Of a DNA stretch of 64,000 nt, positions 26,406-35,425 are shown piece after piece. The DNA is from Aureispira sp. CCB-QB1 (GTDB lineage Bacteria > Bacteroidota > Bacteroidia > Chitinophagales > Saprospiraceae): the NCBI RefSeq assembly GCF_000724545.1, contig NZ_JHBV01000041.1:248001-312000 (forward strand), given 5' to 3'. How positions within the stretch are numbered: the first letter of the stretch is position 1; every line of letters begins with the position of its first letter. The notes beneath the pieces are model-generated. The model did no database searches. It was not told the DNA's origin and saw only the letters and a program-made list of their open reading frames with translations. Position numbers and translations under genes: made by a program.

Positions 26406-27935
26406 ATGCACTTAAAAGCTACCTATACCTTAAATATTTTCATTGCTTATCACCCCAAAGATCAAGTACAATTTGAGGAATTGCTCCATAACCTAGAAGG
26501 CCTAGACAAAAAAAATGCAGGTTATGTAGTCAATAAGGTTTGGTATGATGGAACAGATTTATCAGAGTCTGGTCGAGCAAGTATCCGTGAATTGACAGAA
26601 GCCGCTGATTTGGTCTTGTTACTTATGAGTGACAATTCTATTTTATCTCCCTTTTTTATCTCCCAAGAACTACGAGAAACACTACAACAACACGATAATG
26701 AACAAAGTATTGTTGTTCCTATTATATTAAATACTTGTTGGTGGGAAGATACAGTATTCAGAAATTTGGATGTCCTACCTAGAGCAGGGCTCCCCATTTA
26801 TGATAGTTCTAATATCAAAAATGAATTATTTGATCAAGTCGTTCAAGAACTAGATCGAAAGTTAGAAAAAGTACGCCAACGCAAAGAAGAATTAGAAGAA
26901 ACATTTAAATCAAAAATTACAGAAGCCGAAGCTATTTTTAACAATTGGCAAAAGCGCCCAGGGCGCTTGCGTGCCGCTTTACCGCTTTACAAAGAAGCCG
27001 TTAAATTATGGAGAGAAGGGTTTGCCCCTGATATAAAAATCATTGAGGCTCATGTAGATATTTGCCATCGAGAAATAGATTTTCGTCATTACTCCAAAGC
27101 CGCTCACGAAGCCTACAAAAATCAAGATTATCAAACTTGCTTTTTTAATTGTAAAGATGCTTTAGATTTAAGAGATGATGCCGTCATTCGTCGTTTGTAC
27201 AATAAGGTTAAAAACTATTTGGATGAAATTGAATTAAAGGAAAAGCGAGCGCCTTTTGAAGCACACTTAACACAAGGACACGAATATTTTTTGGCGCTTA
27301 TGTGGAAAAAGGCAAAAGAGCAGTATACTTTGGCCTTAGAGCATTACCAACCTAATTTTATGCCTGAACGAAAAATCATTGAGCGCAAAATTAAGATTTG
27401 TGAACGAGAAGCGATACTAGAATTCGCACTGTCAGAAGCTACTAGGCTTTACAGTATTCAAAATTATCAACGAATGGCGCATGTCTTAATCGATAGCATT
27501 CAAACCATTAATCACGAAGCACTTTATCGCATTGAGCATGCAACCAAACTTATTGGCTACTTGCAACATGTAGAGCCTTTTTTGGATAAAAAAACAGATA
27601 AATGGGGATTTGTCAATAACAAAACGCACAATATTATTATCGCTCCTAAATATACTGCTGCCTATAACTTTAGTGAGAATTTGGCTGGTGTAAAAAAATG
27701 GGAACGATGGGGTTTTATTGATATTGAAGGAAATGAAGTCATTCCTTTCTTATACAACTACGTTAGTCATTTCCAAAATGGTATTGCCCAAGTTATTAAA
27801 AATGGTGAGACCTATTGCATCAATCACAAAGGAGAACGAGTAGAGGCAGATGTTTATCAAGTAGAAGTTCCCATTGATACGCCTGATGATGAAATTCCTA
27901 AGCTACTTCCTCCTGATTTGGATGGGATTTTATAA
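26406..27935 (+). CDS. TIR-TPR-WG repeat protein
   Basis: The 509-residue protein begins with a TIR domain: strand TLNIFIAYHPKDQ (8-20), KVWYDGTDLSES (44-55), VLLLMSDNSILSPFFISQEL (70-89) and VVPIILNTCWW. E88 in SQEL is where the catalytic glutamate of NAD-cleaving TIR domains sits. Residues about 150-390 are helical with TPR-like pairs (for example SKAAHEAYKNQDYQTCFFNCKD, split over two helices, and KKAKEQYTLALEHY). The C-terminus has WG repeats at 400-401 and 435-436 and a third degenerate unit near 466-480. It has no signal peptide or membrane segment. TIR-led proteins in bacteria often act in anti-phage NAD depletion or signalling; which applies here is not shown. Confidence 0.8.
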   Translation: MHLKATYTLNIFIAYHPKDQVQFEELLHNLEGLDKKNAGYVVNKVWYDGTDLSESGRASIRELTEAADLVLLLMSDNSILSPFFISQELRETLQQHDNEQSIVVPIILNTCWWEDTVFRNLDVLPRAGLPIYDSSNIKNELFDQVVQELDRKLEKVRQRKEELEETFKSKITEAEAIFNNWQKRPGRLRAALPLYKEAVKLWREGFAPDIKIIEAHVDICHREIDFRHYSKAAHEAYKNQDYQTCFFNCKDALDLRDDAVIRRLYNKVKNYLDEIELKEKRAPFEAHLTQGHEYFLALMWKKAKEQYTLALEHYQPNFMPERKIIERKIKICEREAILEFALSEATRLYSIQNYQRMAHVLIDSIQTINHEALYRIEHATKLIGYLQHVEPFLDKKTDKWGFVNNKTHNIIIAPKYTAAYNFSENLAGVKKWERWGFIDIEGNEVIPFLYNYVSHFQNGIAQVIKNGETYCINHKGERVEADVYQVEVPIDTPDDEIPKLLPPDLDGIL

Positions 27936-28127
27936 CTCAACTTTAAAGTCCTTTGTTGCTATCCTTGCCATTGTTATATTTCACAACTTTTTGGGTACAA
28001 CACACCTATTATTAACCAAAAAAATAAACTGTTCGCTTGAACAAGTGATTTAAATTTATTATTTTATTTTTTGTTAGGTAAATAGGCGGCGCTAACTCAA
28101 CATTATTAATAGCACTAATAAAAAACA

Positions 28128-29144
28128 ATGGCATCAAAAGAACGTGTTTTACCTCCATTTCCCAATGGCTGGTATGTAGTTGAAATATCAAAAAAATTAA
28201 AAAAGGGACAGATACACACTAAAAAATTCATGGGGCAAGATGTTGTTGTCTTTCGCACTCAAAGTGGCGAGGCTTGCATAATGGACGCATATTGTCCACA
28301 CATGGGGGCGCACTTTGGTTTTGGGGGCGATGTTCAAGGGGAATGCATTCGTTGCCCTTTCCATAGTTTTGAGTTTGACACCAAAGGAAATTGTACCAAA
28401 ACAGGCTATGGCACCAAACCTCCCTCTAAAGCAAAAGCGAATATTTTCCCAATCAATGAAATCAATGGAGTCATTTTGGCATACTATGACTCTGAAGGAA
28501 AACCTCCTCATTGGCAGGTTCCTCAAATTGACCTAGAAGGCTGGATGCCTTTTGAGTGGGTAGAATGGGAATTGCGCAGCCATCCACAAGAAACAAGTGA
28601 AAATAGTGTTGATGTGGGGCATTTTTCTGAAATCCACGGTTACAACAAAGTATCTATTCTTGAGGAGCCTTTTGCCGAAGGTCCTTATCTATCCGCGAAG
28701 TATGGCATGGAGCGACATAGTTTCTTGGGCAAACACTTCAAGCCTATTCAAATAGAATTTACTCCTCATGTTCATGGTTTAGGTTTCTCTTTTGTAGAAG
28801 CCAAAACAAGTCCTTATGGACTAGAAACAAGGCATTTTGTCTTGCCAACACCTACCGATGGGGATCGTATCATTCTTAGAATTGCTTCTTCTCTAAAAAA
28901 AATCACACAGCCTGGTCGCATCAATCCATTGCTCAATCTTGTCCCCAAATCCTTGCTTAGCTATATCATTTCCAAACAAGTCATTCGAGAATACAAAAAT
29001 GATGTTTATCAGGATTTCAAAATTTGGGAAAATAAGAAGTATATTATTCGTACGCCTTTAGCTCCTGGTGATGGTCCTATTGGATTTTATCGCCTTTGGG
29101 CTAGACAATTTTATAATGAGCCAACCGCAGATGTATTAAGTTAG
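28128..29144 (+). CDS. Rieske [2Fe-2S] oxygenase, cholesterol 7-desaturase/KshA-like
   Basis: The 338-residue enzyme has an N-terminal Rieske domain with ligands C56 and H58 (YCPHMGAHFG) and C76 and H79 (CIRCPFHSFEF). The C-terminal catalytic domain shows ENSVDVGHFSEIHGY (158-172), where H165 and H170 fit the two histidines that bind the mononuclear iron; in the steroid-acting group the motif is E-N-x-x-D-x-x-H-x-x-x-x-H. This resembles Neverland/DAF-36 cholesterol 7-desaturases and the KshA 3-ketosteroid 9-alpha-hydroxylase. The substrate is probably a sterol or related hydrophobic ring compound, but this is inferred. It needs a separate reductase, not seen in the window. Confidence 0.8.
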   Translation: MASKERVLPPFPNGWYVVEISKKLKKGQIHTKKFMGQDVVVFRTQSGEACIMDAYCPHMGAHFGFGGDVQGECIRCPFHSFEFDTKGNCTKTGYGTKPPSKAKANIFPINEINGVILAYYDSEGKPPHWQVPQIDLEGWMPFEWVEWELRSHPQETSENSVDVGHFSEIHGYNKVSILEEPFAEGPYLSAKYGMERHSFLGKHFKPIQIEFTPHVHGLGFSFVEAKTSPYGLETRHFVLPTPTDGDRIILRIASSLKKITQPGRINPLLNLVPKSLLSYIISKQVIREYKNDVYQDFKIWENKKYIIRTPLAPGDGPIGFYRLWARQFYNEPTADVLS

Positions 29145-29316
29145 CTTCAACTATTTTATCCACTTAACAATCAAAATATCAATTTAAAACCAAACTAAAA
29201 TCAAAAGATGTAGGTTAGTGAGCAAAGAAAGCAACTAGGTTAAAGAAATAACAGAACTTATTACCTTGTATATTCGTTGTATCAAATATTCATAACGACT
29301 TTGCCAACTCAAACAC

Positions 29317-29928
29317 ATGTACAATCTTTTATTAGACGAACATCATCCGCCCTCACAAGGCAAGGTGTATAGATTCATAGAACGATCCTTACTCTCCACT
29401 AGATGTAAAAAGGTTTTAATTTATACACATGCTATCGTCTATCTATTGCTATTATACTTACTTTTAAAAATAGAGCTATTGCTGTTGTTGTTTCCTACTA
29501 TCTATGTCAACATACTCTTTTTATCCCTATTAGATACTCTAACCAATAACAACAGAAATGGCAAAACAACACTCATTAATTTAAAACGCAGAACAATTGA
29601 ATTCTATCGTTATCAATATCCTCAATCATTCGATTATGCCAAATTAAAGGTATTTATCAAGCACAAACATCTAAAAATAGTAGCCCAACAGAACTTCTTT
29701 GTTTCTTCCTATTATTACGGTTCCTTGAATAAAATTTTTCCATCACCGGATAGCTTTCTTGAACAGTTAGAAAAAAATGGCGCTACAATAATAAATGCCT
29801 CTTTAGTTCGCTTTTCGTTCCTCCAATCCTTTTACAATCAACCAAATACTCAAAACTATTTCTTGAAAAACCAAAGGAAGACTCAACATAGCAAACGAAG
29901 TGGAGATGACATCTATTTGAGAAAATAG
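29317..29928 (+). CDS. Two-helix membrane protein of unknown function
   Basis: The 203-residue protein has a very hydrophobic stretch (residues about 35-75, with runs of leucine and isoleucine) that forms two membrane helices, and a soluble C-terminal half with a PH-like mix of strands (TTLINLKRRTIEFYRY, KIVAQQNFFVS). I do not recognise it. Its last 42 codons lie antisense to the end of the DUF4386 gene (126 bases overlap at 29803-29928). Either the overlap is real, or a change near the 3' end has lost an earlier stop. The first 160 residues look like a genuine gene. Confidence 0.6.
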   Translation: MYNLLLDEHHPPSQGKVYRFIERSLLSTRCKKVLIYTHAIVYLLLLYLLLKIELLLLLFPTIYVNILFLSLLDTLTNNNRNGKTTLINLKRRTIEFYRYQYPQSFDYAKLKVFIKHKHLKIVAQQNFFVSSYYYGSLNKIFPSPDSFLEQLEKNGATIINASLVRFSFLQSFYNQPNTQNYFLKNQRKTQHSKRSGDDIYLRK

Positions 29929-30483
29929 AATTAGAAAGCTAGCTAACATGGCCAATAAATTGCCAACCAGCCCCCATATAGACAACCATTTGGGAACTAA
30001 ATGCGCTTTGTAGAAAATAAAATACATCAACAAGTTCCCTAAACCAGTTGCTAACATAACGCCTAAATGATTGGTCAAATCTCGCCCTAACTTCAGCATA
30101 CCTCCAAGTTGATCAAAAGATAAGCCATTGGTTACTTCTGTTTTTATAAACTCTTGGCTTAACAGGACAAACACAGGCAACAATATAATGCCTATTAATT
30201 GAAATACGCCTGCTACAAATCGAAACCCTACAAATCCCAATGCTAAATTCTCTTTGTAATTCTTTAAAATGGGATACAGCAACAAAGCGAACCCTATGTA
30301 TATTGGCACCAAAAAGAATTGAAATAAAGCTCCCCAAAGTACTTGGTTTTTGTGTAGATAAGCTTGCCGAAGGTAGTCTTCGCCCTCTACAGCAGGTACA
30401 ACACTTAAAATACCTGATACAATTCCCAAAAGAATCAAGCTACCTGCTATGATGGATACTTTTCTGTCTGATTTTATTAACAT
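29803..30483 (-). CDS. DUF4386 membrane protein
   Basis: The 226-residue protein has six or seven membrane helices and the DUF4386 pattern: SDRKVSIIAGSLILLGIVSG at the N-terminus, a short periplasmic loop, then GFRFVAGVFQLIGII, and LVPKWLSIWGLVGNLLAM near the end. Its function is not established. The gene follows the AraC-type regulator gene on the same strand by 182 bases that contain a fragment of the dispersed repeat. Its 3' end overlaps the rightward membrane protein gene by 126 bases. Confidence 0.8.
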   Translation of the reverse strand: MLIKSDRKVSIIAGSLILLGIVSGILSVVPAVEGEDYLRQAYLHKNQVLWGALFQFFLVPIYIGFALLLYPILKNYKENLALGFVGFRFVAGVFQLIGIILLPVFVLLSQEFIKTEVTNGLSFDQLGGMLKLGRDLTNHLGVMLATGLGNLLMYFIFYKAHLVPKWLSIWGLVGNLLAMLASFLILFSQIDVISTSFAMLSLPLVFQEIVLSIWLIVKGLEERKAN

Positions 30484-30517
30484 ACCTTTTTTTGAATTGA
30501 AGTTTAGTTGTATTACG

Positions 30518-30570
30518 CCTCTCTCGTTACTCCGTTAAAAATCGCGTTAAATTAATTATCAACAGATTAC
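30518..30570. repeat. Degenerate end of the CTCCGTT repeat subtype
   Basis: GTTACTCCGTTAAAAATCGC matches the left end of the element at 8209. An AATTATCAAC core remnant follows. No right end is seen. Confidence 0.4.
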
Positions 30571-30665
30571 TTCATGAGCTTTATAACACAACATAAAATT
30601 GTTTTTTAAATACAATTCAAAGGTAGGTGGAATAAAAAATCCTTAATTGTAAAAAATGGACATTC

Positions 30666-31439
30666 TTATTTATGCTCCTCTCCTATTTTCCAAAATGCAG
30701 TTGGGTTATATCCTGTAAATGTTTTAAAATCATGTATAAAATGTGCTTGATCATAATACCCATTGGCATAGGCGACATCGGTTAGATTGGAGGTATTGGA
30801 GTAGCTTTGTAAAACCGATTCGAAGCGTATAATTCTTGAATACATTTTAGGGCTGAACCCTGCAAATGCTCTAAAGCGTCTTGCAAATTGTTTTTGCGAC
30901 AAACAAAAGTCATTGGCGAGCTCATTAACTTTAATAATTCCGTTTGATGCTTTTATTTTTTTTATGGCTCCTATAATTATTTTGTCCTCCATTTGCTGTT
31001 TTCTTACCGCAGCAATAAAATAATCTGATAGTATTTTAATACGGTGTTCGGTGGTTAGAGCAGTGGCTATTTTTTCATTTAAAACCCTTCCTTCATATCC
31101 CAAAAATGTATCTAAAGCAATAAATTCCTCATTTAATTCTGACGACGGCATCTTAAAAACAGTAGGTATTGCATAAGAATAAAAGGCAACGCCTAATAAA
31201 TGATAAAATCCTTGTACAGGCAATTTATTCGGCAAACTAGTATGTCCTTGTACCACTGAAAACAATAAGTTGGAGTGTTGACGATGAGAACTAAAGGCAA
31301 AAGTTATTTCCGTCAAACTATTCGCAACAATATAGTAGGTCTCATTAGGTGGCTGTTCTAGAACATTCCAAGTTCCAACCCAAAAATGACTAATGACATT
31401 CCTAAGTTCTTGAGGAGGTAATATGATCCGATAGTCCAT
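30666..31439 (-). CDS. AraC family transcriptional regulator
   Basis: The 257-residue protein has an N-terminal DUF6597-type ligand-sensing domain (about 1-125; PPQELRNVISHFWVG and the GHTSLPNKL region) and a C-terminal AraC DNA-binding domain with two helix-turn-helix units (about 165-255). The first unit is seen in INVNELANDFCLSQKQFARRF-like spacing, here with VNELANDFCLSQKQFARRF, and the second in LTDVAYANGYYDQAHFIHDF followed by FTGYNPTAFW. It probably controls the downstream DUF4386 gene, its own gene, or both. The inducer is unknown. Confidence 0.88.
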   Translation of the reverse strand: MDYRIILPPQELRNVISHFWVGTWNVLEQPPNETYYIVANSLTEITFAFSSHRQHSNLLFSVVQGHTSLPNKLPVQGFYHLLGVAFYSYAIPTVFKMPSSELNEEFIALDTFLGYEGRVLNEKIATALTTEHRIKILSDYFIAAVRKQQMEDKIIIGAIKKIKASNGIIKVNELANDFCLSQKQFARRFRAFAGFSPKMYSRIIRFESVLQSYSNTSNLTDVAYANGYYDQAHFIHDFKTFTGYNPTAFWKIGEEHK

Positions 31440-31470
31440 TTTTTACTGTATTTGATACTAATTACAATAA

Positions 31471-31555
31471 TTAGTAGTTAGCTACGCTGCTACTTCGTGG
31501 TCGTTGATTAGTTCGTGAGCGCTGCGCTTTTAGTTAGCAGCACAGCTAACTATTA
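31471..31555. repeat. Repeat element built of GC-rich modules
   Basis: Two inverted copies of the GTTAGC...GCTAAC module (TTAGTAGTTAGCTACGCTGC and AGCAGCACAGCTAACTATTA) flank a centre with TCGTTGATTAGTTCGTGAGC. The TTCGTGAGCGCTGCGCTTTT piece also occurs in the element at 44288. Confidence 0.6.
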
Positions 31556-31628
31556 AATAATCAAAATGGCTATAAAGCTATCAATGAGTTGTCACATAAT
31601 TGTCTAACTTAACTTATACACTCAACCA

Positions 31629-32741
31629 CTACAATTCCAAGTCATTAAAAGTCTGTTTACCTTTTACAAAATGCTGCCAAACAATGCTCTTGGGATACAC
31701 ACCTGTTTTTCGGTAAGTAGCTTGTTGTTCATAAGCATATTTTTTTACCGTTTCAGCAGTCCTTTTTCGCTTTTGTTTGTTCTTTCCATACTGAGCAAAA
31801 AACGACCAATGGGCTCGAATAATAGCCTTGATATTGGCAAATTCGCCATTCATCAAAAAACGACAGCCAGCAATAGCATCCAATAATAATCGAATGAAAA
31901 CAATTTTATACGCTTGGTTGCCTGTTTCATTTTTAAAAATAGTCGATAAACTATTCCTAAAGTTCAAAAATGCTTTTTGAGGGCTATGTTGTGGCAATGT
32001 CCCTCCGCCTACATGCCAAACAACAGACTGAGGACAAACCATGACTTTGTAATTGGCACGTTTTAATCGCCAACACAAATCAATCTCTTCCATGTGCGCT
32101 TTGTAATCCGCATCAAATCCACCCAAGTTGTGAAACAATTCTTTTCGAATAAACAAGGCGGCACCTGTCGCCCAAAACACTTCTTGTATATCATCGTATT
32201 GTCCTCTATCCTCTTCCACTTTGGTAAAAATTCTTCCTCGACAAAATGGATAACCCCACTTATCAATATAGCCTCCAGAAGCTCCTGCATGTTCAAATAA
32301 ATAAGGTTCTGCAACCATACGAACTTTGGGTTGACAAGCCCCTATTTGCGCATCATTTTCCATTAGGTTAATAATGGGCTGAATCCAATCTGAAGCAACT
32401 TTTACATCTGAGTTCAAGAGAATATAATAATCGGCATCGACATACGGCAAAGCTTTGTTGTATCCTCCTGCAAACCAATAATTTTCCTCCAATTCAATTA
32501 AATATCTTGGAAAATCATGGTCTTGTTGGCTTTTATCGGTGTGTGGCTGAAAGCCTTCACTTTTCAAGTAAGCAACAGAATCATCGGTAGAATGATTATC
32601 AACAACATACAATTCTAAGTTGGCATAATCAGAGGCATAAACAGAAGGCAAAAATTGAGCTAAATAATCATCTTTCATGCCATTGTAATTCAAAATCACA
32701 ATAGCTACTTTAGGGAGCTCTGTTAAGGGACTTAACGTCAT
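31629..32741 (-). CDS. Family 2 glycosyltransferase
   Basis: The 370-residue enzyme has the GT-A fold of GT2 enzymes. The nucleotide-binding start is VAIVILNYNG (12-21) with ELYVVDNHSTDDS following, the metal-binding motif is LLNSDVKVASDW (about 117-128), and HMEEIDLCWRL (about 215-225) supplies the acceptor-side ED-x-D-like motif. It resembles rhamnosyl- or similar transferases of surface polysaccharide synthesis. Its start overlaps the end of ribF by four bases, so the two are translated from one transcript although their roles are unrelated. Confidence 0.85.
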   Translation of the reverse strand: MTLSPLTELPKVAIVILNYNGMKDDYLAQFLPSVYASDYANLELYVVDNHSTDDSVAYLKSEGFQPHTDKSQQDHDFPRYLIELEENYWFAGGYNKALPYVDADYYILLNSDVKVASDWIQPIINLMENDAQIGACQPKVRMVAEPYLFEHAGASGGYIDKWGYPFCRGRIFTKVEEDRGQYDDIQEVFWATGAALFIRKELFHNLGGFDADYKAHMEEIDLCWRLKRANYKVMVCPQSVVWHVGGGTLPQHSPQKAFLNFRNSLSTIFKNETGNQAYKIVFIRLLLDAIAGCRFLMNGEFANIKAIIRAHWSFFAQYGKNKQKRKRTAETVKKYAYEQQATYRKTGVYPKSIVWQHFVKGKQTFNDLEL

Positions 32742-33685
32742 AGTTTTATTTTTTTTCTAGCTTCAAATACCTTCAAAGCAGCTTTTTTATCTTCTGTTAA
32801 TTGATTTTTTAATGCTTCCAATGTCGAAAACTTAACATCCCCACGCAGATATTCAATAAAATCTATCTTTAATTCCTCTCCATAAATATCCTGATTAAAA
32901 TCAAAGATGTTTACTTCTATGGTTTGCTTCAAATTATTGTCAATAGTTGGTCTATTCCCTATATACAACATTCCTTCGTAACGGCGGTCATAATCTACTT
33001 CAACAGCATAAATCCCTTCTGGAGGAATCAATTTAAATGGGTTCGCAACTTCTATGTTGGCCGTAGGATAACCAATTGTATTTCCTATTTGCAATCCTTT
33101 TACAACCGTTCCTCTAAGCCCATAGGGATGTCCTAATAAACATTCCGCTTGATGCACGTTTCCTTCTAACAAGGCTTTTCTTACTTTAGTAGAACTAACT
33201 GCTATATCAGCAACCTCTTGTTTAGATATTTCAACGACTCGAAAGTTGTATTTGCTTTCAAACTTTTTTAAATAAGAAATGTCTCCAACACGATTTTGAC
33301 CAAACTTATGATCATAACCAATCGCTATAATTTGGGGATTAAAGTGTTTCACCAAAAAATCTTGAATATAGGCATCAGGGCTTTGACTCGCAAACTCCTT
33401 AGAAAAAGGCACAACGACCAATACATCAACGGCACACTGTTCCAACAAATTGGCTTTCTCTTCGAGCGTATTCAAGAGTTTTAAGTTATCTTGCCGCTTT
33501 CCAACTACAAATCTAGGATGTGGATCAAAGGTAATTAGAATAGACTCACCATCAATTGACCTTGCCAAATCATTAATTTGTTGAATAATTTGTTGATGCC
33601 CAACGTGTACACCATCAAAAGAACCTATTGTTAAAACTGCATTTTTGAATGCTGGTAAATTATTTAAATCTTTATATATTCTCAT
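32738..33685 (-). CDS. ribF: Bifunctional riboflavin kinase/FMN adenylyltransferase
   Basis: The 315-residue enzyme turns riboflavin into FMN and then FAD. The N-terminal adenylyltransferase half shows GSFDGVHVGH (21-30) and later SSTKVR (164-169). The C-terminal kinase half shows GNTIGYPTAN (201-210) with the PTAN motif that binds metal and ATP, then a catalytic glutamate region near EVNIFDFNQDIYG. It is cytoplasmic and essential in most bacteria. It overlaps the glycosyltransferase gene downstream by four bases. No FMN riboswitch is evident before it. Confidence 0.95.
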   Translation of the reverse strand: MRIYKDLNNLPAFKNAVLTIGSFDGVHVGHQQIIQQINDLARSIDGESILITFDPHPRFVVGKRQDNLKLLNTLEEKANLLEQCAVDVLVVVPFSKEFASQSPDAYIQDFLVKHFNPQIIAIGYDHKFGQNRVGDISYLKKFESKYNFRVVEISKQEVADIAVSSTKVRKALLEGNVHQAECLLGHPYGLRGTVVKGLQIGNTIGYPTANIEVANPFKLIPPEGIYAVEVDYDRRYEGMLYIGNRPTIDNNLKQTIEVNIFDFNQDIYGEELKIDFIEYLRGDVKFSTLEALKNQLTEDKKAALKVFEARKKIKL

Positions 33686-33759
33686 TCTTATTTCCCATTA
33701 CTTCGTAAAAACACCTTTAACAATTGTATGAGTAATAATTACGAAGCAAGCGTTTTAAT

Positions 33760-34233
33760 TTATAATAACAACTCATAAGCTTGGTCACAACGAGCCACCA
33801 TATGATCTGATTCAAATCGTTGAAATCCATTTTTCTTATACAAACCAATTGCCTCTTTTAAGACACTAGCCGTATCCAATTCGACTCGTTGAAATCCTAA
33901 TACTTTTGCTTTTTCTAATAATAATGTCAACATCCATTGTCCCAATCCTTTGCCTCTGTGCTCCGAACGCAAATACATTTTTCGCAATTCCAAGCTTTGA
34001 TCATCCAAAGGATAGATTCCTCCTGTTCCAACAACAACACCATTTTGATCTAAAATAACGACAAAATACCCACCTCGCTCAAAATAATGCTTTTCTACAT
34101 CGTCCAAACAAAAATCAATAGCTCCTGGCTTTAGTCCATACTCTTCCAACACATCAAATACCAATTGCTTCATCTCTTTGGTATAATGATTTGTTGCTGG
34201 TATTAATCGATATGTTCCTCGTTTTTTTTCCAC
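33760..34233 (-). CDS. GNAT family N-acetyltransferase
   Basis: The 157-residue protein has the GNAT fold. The acetyl-CoA pyrophosphate loop is RGKGLG (93-98), preceded by strand LELRKMYL and followed by helix MLTLLLEKAKV; the last part has ELDTASVLKEAIGLYKKNGF, as in many acetyltransferases. Substrate is unknown. The gene lies 74 bases before ribF on the same strand, and these could be in one transcript. There is no signal peptide. Confidence 0.85.
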   Translation of the reverse strand: MEKKRGTYRLIPATNHYTKEMKQLVFDVLEEYGLKPGAIDFCLDDVEKHYFERGGYFVVILDQNGVVVGTGGIYPLDDQSLELRKMYLRSEHRGKGLGQWMLTLLLEKAKVLGFQRVELDTASVLKEAIGLYKKNGFQRFESDHMVARCDQAYELLL

Positions 34234-34393
34234 TTGCGTTTAATAGAAGATCATTAGTTTGTTTTAAGTAAAAGGTCCGAAAAAATAAGAACAAAAAATG
34301 AGATTATTGTTTTGCTAATCAAAGAAGAAAAAGGAAGGCTTAGCGAGCTAAGACAAGTTTTTCTGATGAAGAGTAGCGCAAAAAAAGGCTGCT

Positions 34394-34417
34394 TTAGTTG
34401 CGCTGTTACTGCGTGGT
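34394..34417. repeat. Fragment of the GC-rich repeat module
   Basis: TTTAGTTGCGCTGTTACTGC plus CGTGGT is a reversed copy of the CCACG-AGTAGCAGCGCAGCTAA type module. It lies between the GNAT and SH3b genes. Confidence 0.45.
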
Positions 34418-34442
34418 ATTTGTTATTTTTTTGAACGATTAC

Positions 34443-35042
34443 TTAATTTCCTGATGTGTTGGTACTCGTTGGCACAGGATAAAATTGAAGATAAGCTCCA
34501 AATGCCCATCCAACTTGCCCTGCTTTATTTTTAACCTTAATCCAAGGAGCTGTCCTTACCTCGTCTGGAGATACACGCAGTTTTTCTAATACCGTACGCT
34601 CCCCCAAATCAATCACTTCCTCACCATACATTAAATAAGTGACCAATTCGCCCCCCAAATTTGGCGCTTGTCGCACTCTCAAACTATCTGTAATAACATA
34701 TAATTTTCGACCACCTCCATTGTTGGCAACAACATTGGTCGTTGTTGTTGCAGCCCCATTATTATCGTTATCAGATCCTGAAAATGAACTTCCATTGTCA
34801 TCTCTTGGCTCTGGTTCTGATCTATGATTTTCTGTTGTAGAATCGACCACTTCTTCTGTTACAACAGGACCTTGAGGCGTTTCTACAGCAGGCTCTTTGC
34901 CACATTTAGATATTCCATACAACAAAAATGCGACACAAAACAAACCTATCCCTAATAGTTCCATGTTATTTAGTTTACCTTTAGAACTTTTTTGCGGTTG
35001 TGTTTCTTCTTCTTTGCGTCTACGTGGTCTATTTGATGCCAT
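34443..35042 (-). CDS. Membrane-anchored SH3b-domain protein
   Basis: The 199-residue protein has a basic cytoplasmic start (MASNRPRRRKEEE), one membrane helix at about residues 28-44, a low-complexity acidic and asparagine-rich linker (about 50-108), and a C-terminal bacterial SH3 domain at about 112-190 (DSLRVRQAPNLGGELVTYL and WIKVKNKAGQVGWAFGAYL). Such domains bind cell wall peptides or other ligands. It is likely exposed to the periplasm. No catalytic domain is attached, so a scaffolding or sensing role is more probable than hydrolysis. Confidence 0.75.
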   Translation of the reverse strand: MASNRPRRRKEEETQPQKSSKGKLNNMELLGIGLFCVAFLLYGISKCGKEPAVETPQGPVVTEEVVDSTTENHRSEPEPRDDNGSSFSGSDNDNNGAATTTTNVVANNGGGRKLYVITDSLRVRQAPNLGGELVTYLMYGEEVIDLGERTVLEKLRVSPDEVRTAPWIKVKNKAGQVGWAFGAYLQFYPVPTSTNTSGN

Positions 35043-35369
35043 AATTTGCTATTTTCTACAAACAATAATGATTATCACGAATAGATATTCTGTTTTTTCT
35101 TTACATCACTTCGTAAAAAATCGTATCAATTTGATAAATTTTCACCATTTAACTCCTTAAAGAATTAATAATCAAACTCTCGTAGAGGTTATACGTCTTT
35201 CGATGATACAGGTAAAACAAAAAATGCTATATCGAACCCCACAACTCCATTCGTGATAATCGTTAATAGTATTATAAATTTCAATGTGCGAATATACTGA
35301 AAATTCAACGCATGTTAGAATCACGTGTCAATTTTATTTTGCTCAACAATATATAGAAAATAAGAAAGC
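35043..35369. other. Intergenic gap with a degenerate repeat
   Basis: The gap holds a degenerate element at about 35106-35190 (CTTCGTAAAAAATCGTATCA, a TATCAATTTGATA palindrome, then AATAATCAAACTC), related to the dispersed family. No gene or RNA is evident in the rest. Confidence 0.4.
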
Positions 35370-35391
35370 CATCTTAGAAAAATCTAAGATG
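35370..35391 (-). terminator. Terminator hairpin after the VWA gene
   Basis: A 9-bp stem (35370-35378 with 35383-35391) with a four-base loop lies 35 bases beyond the stop of the leftward VWA gene. On the minus strand the stem is followed by GGCTTTCTTATTTT. Confidence 0.65.
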
Positions 35392-35425
35392 ACTTCATAA
35401 CGAACCATAACCAATAAAACGCTTT

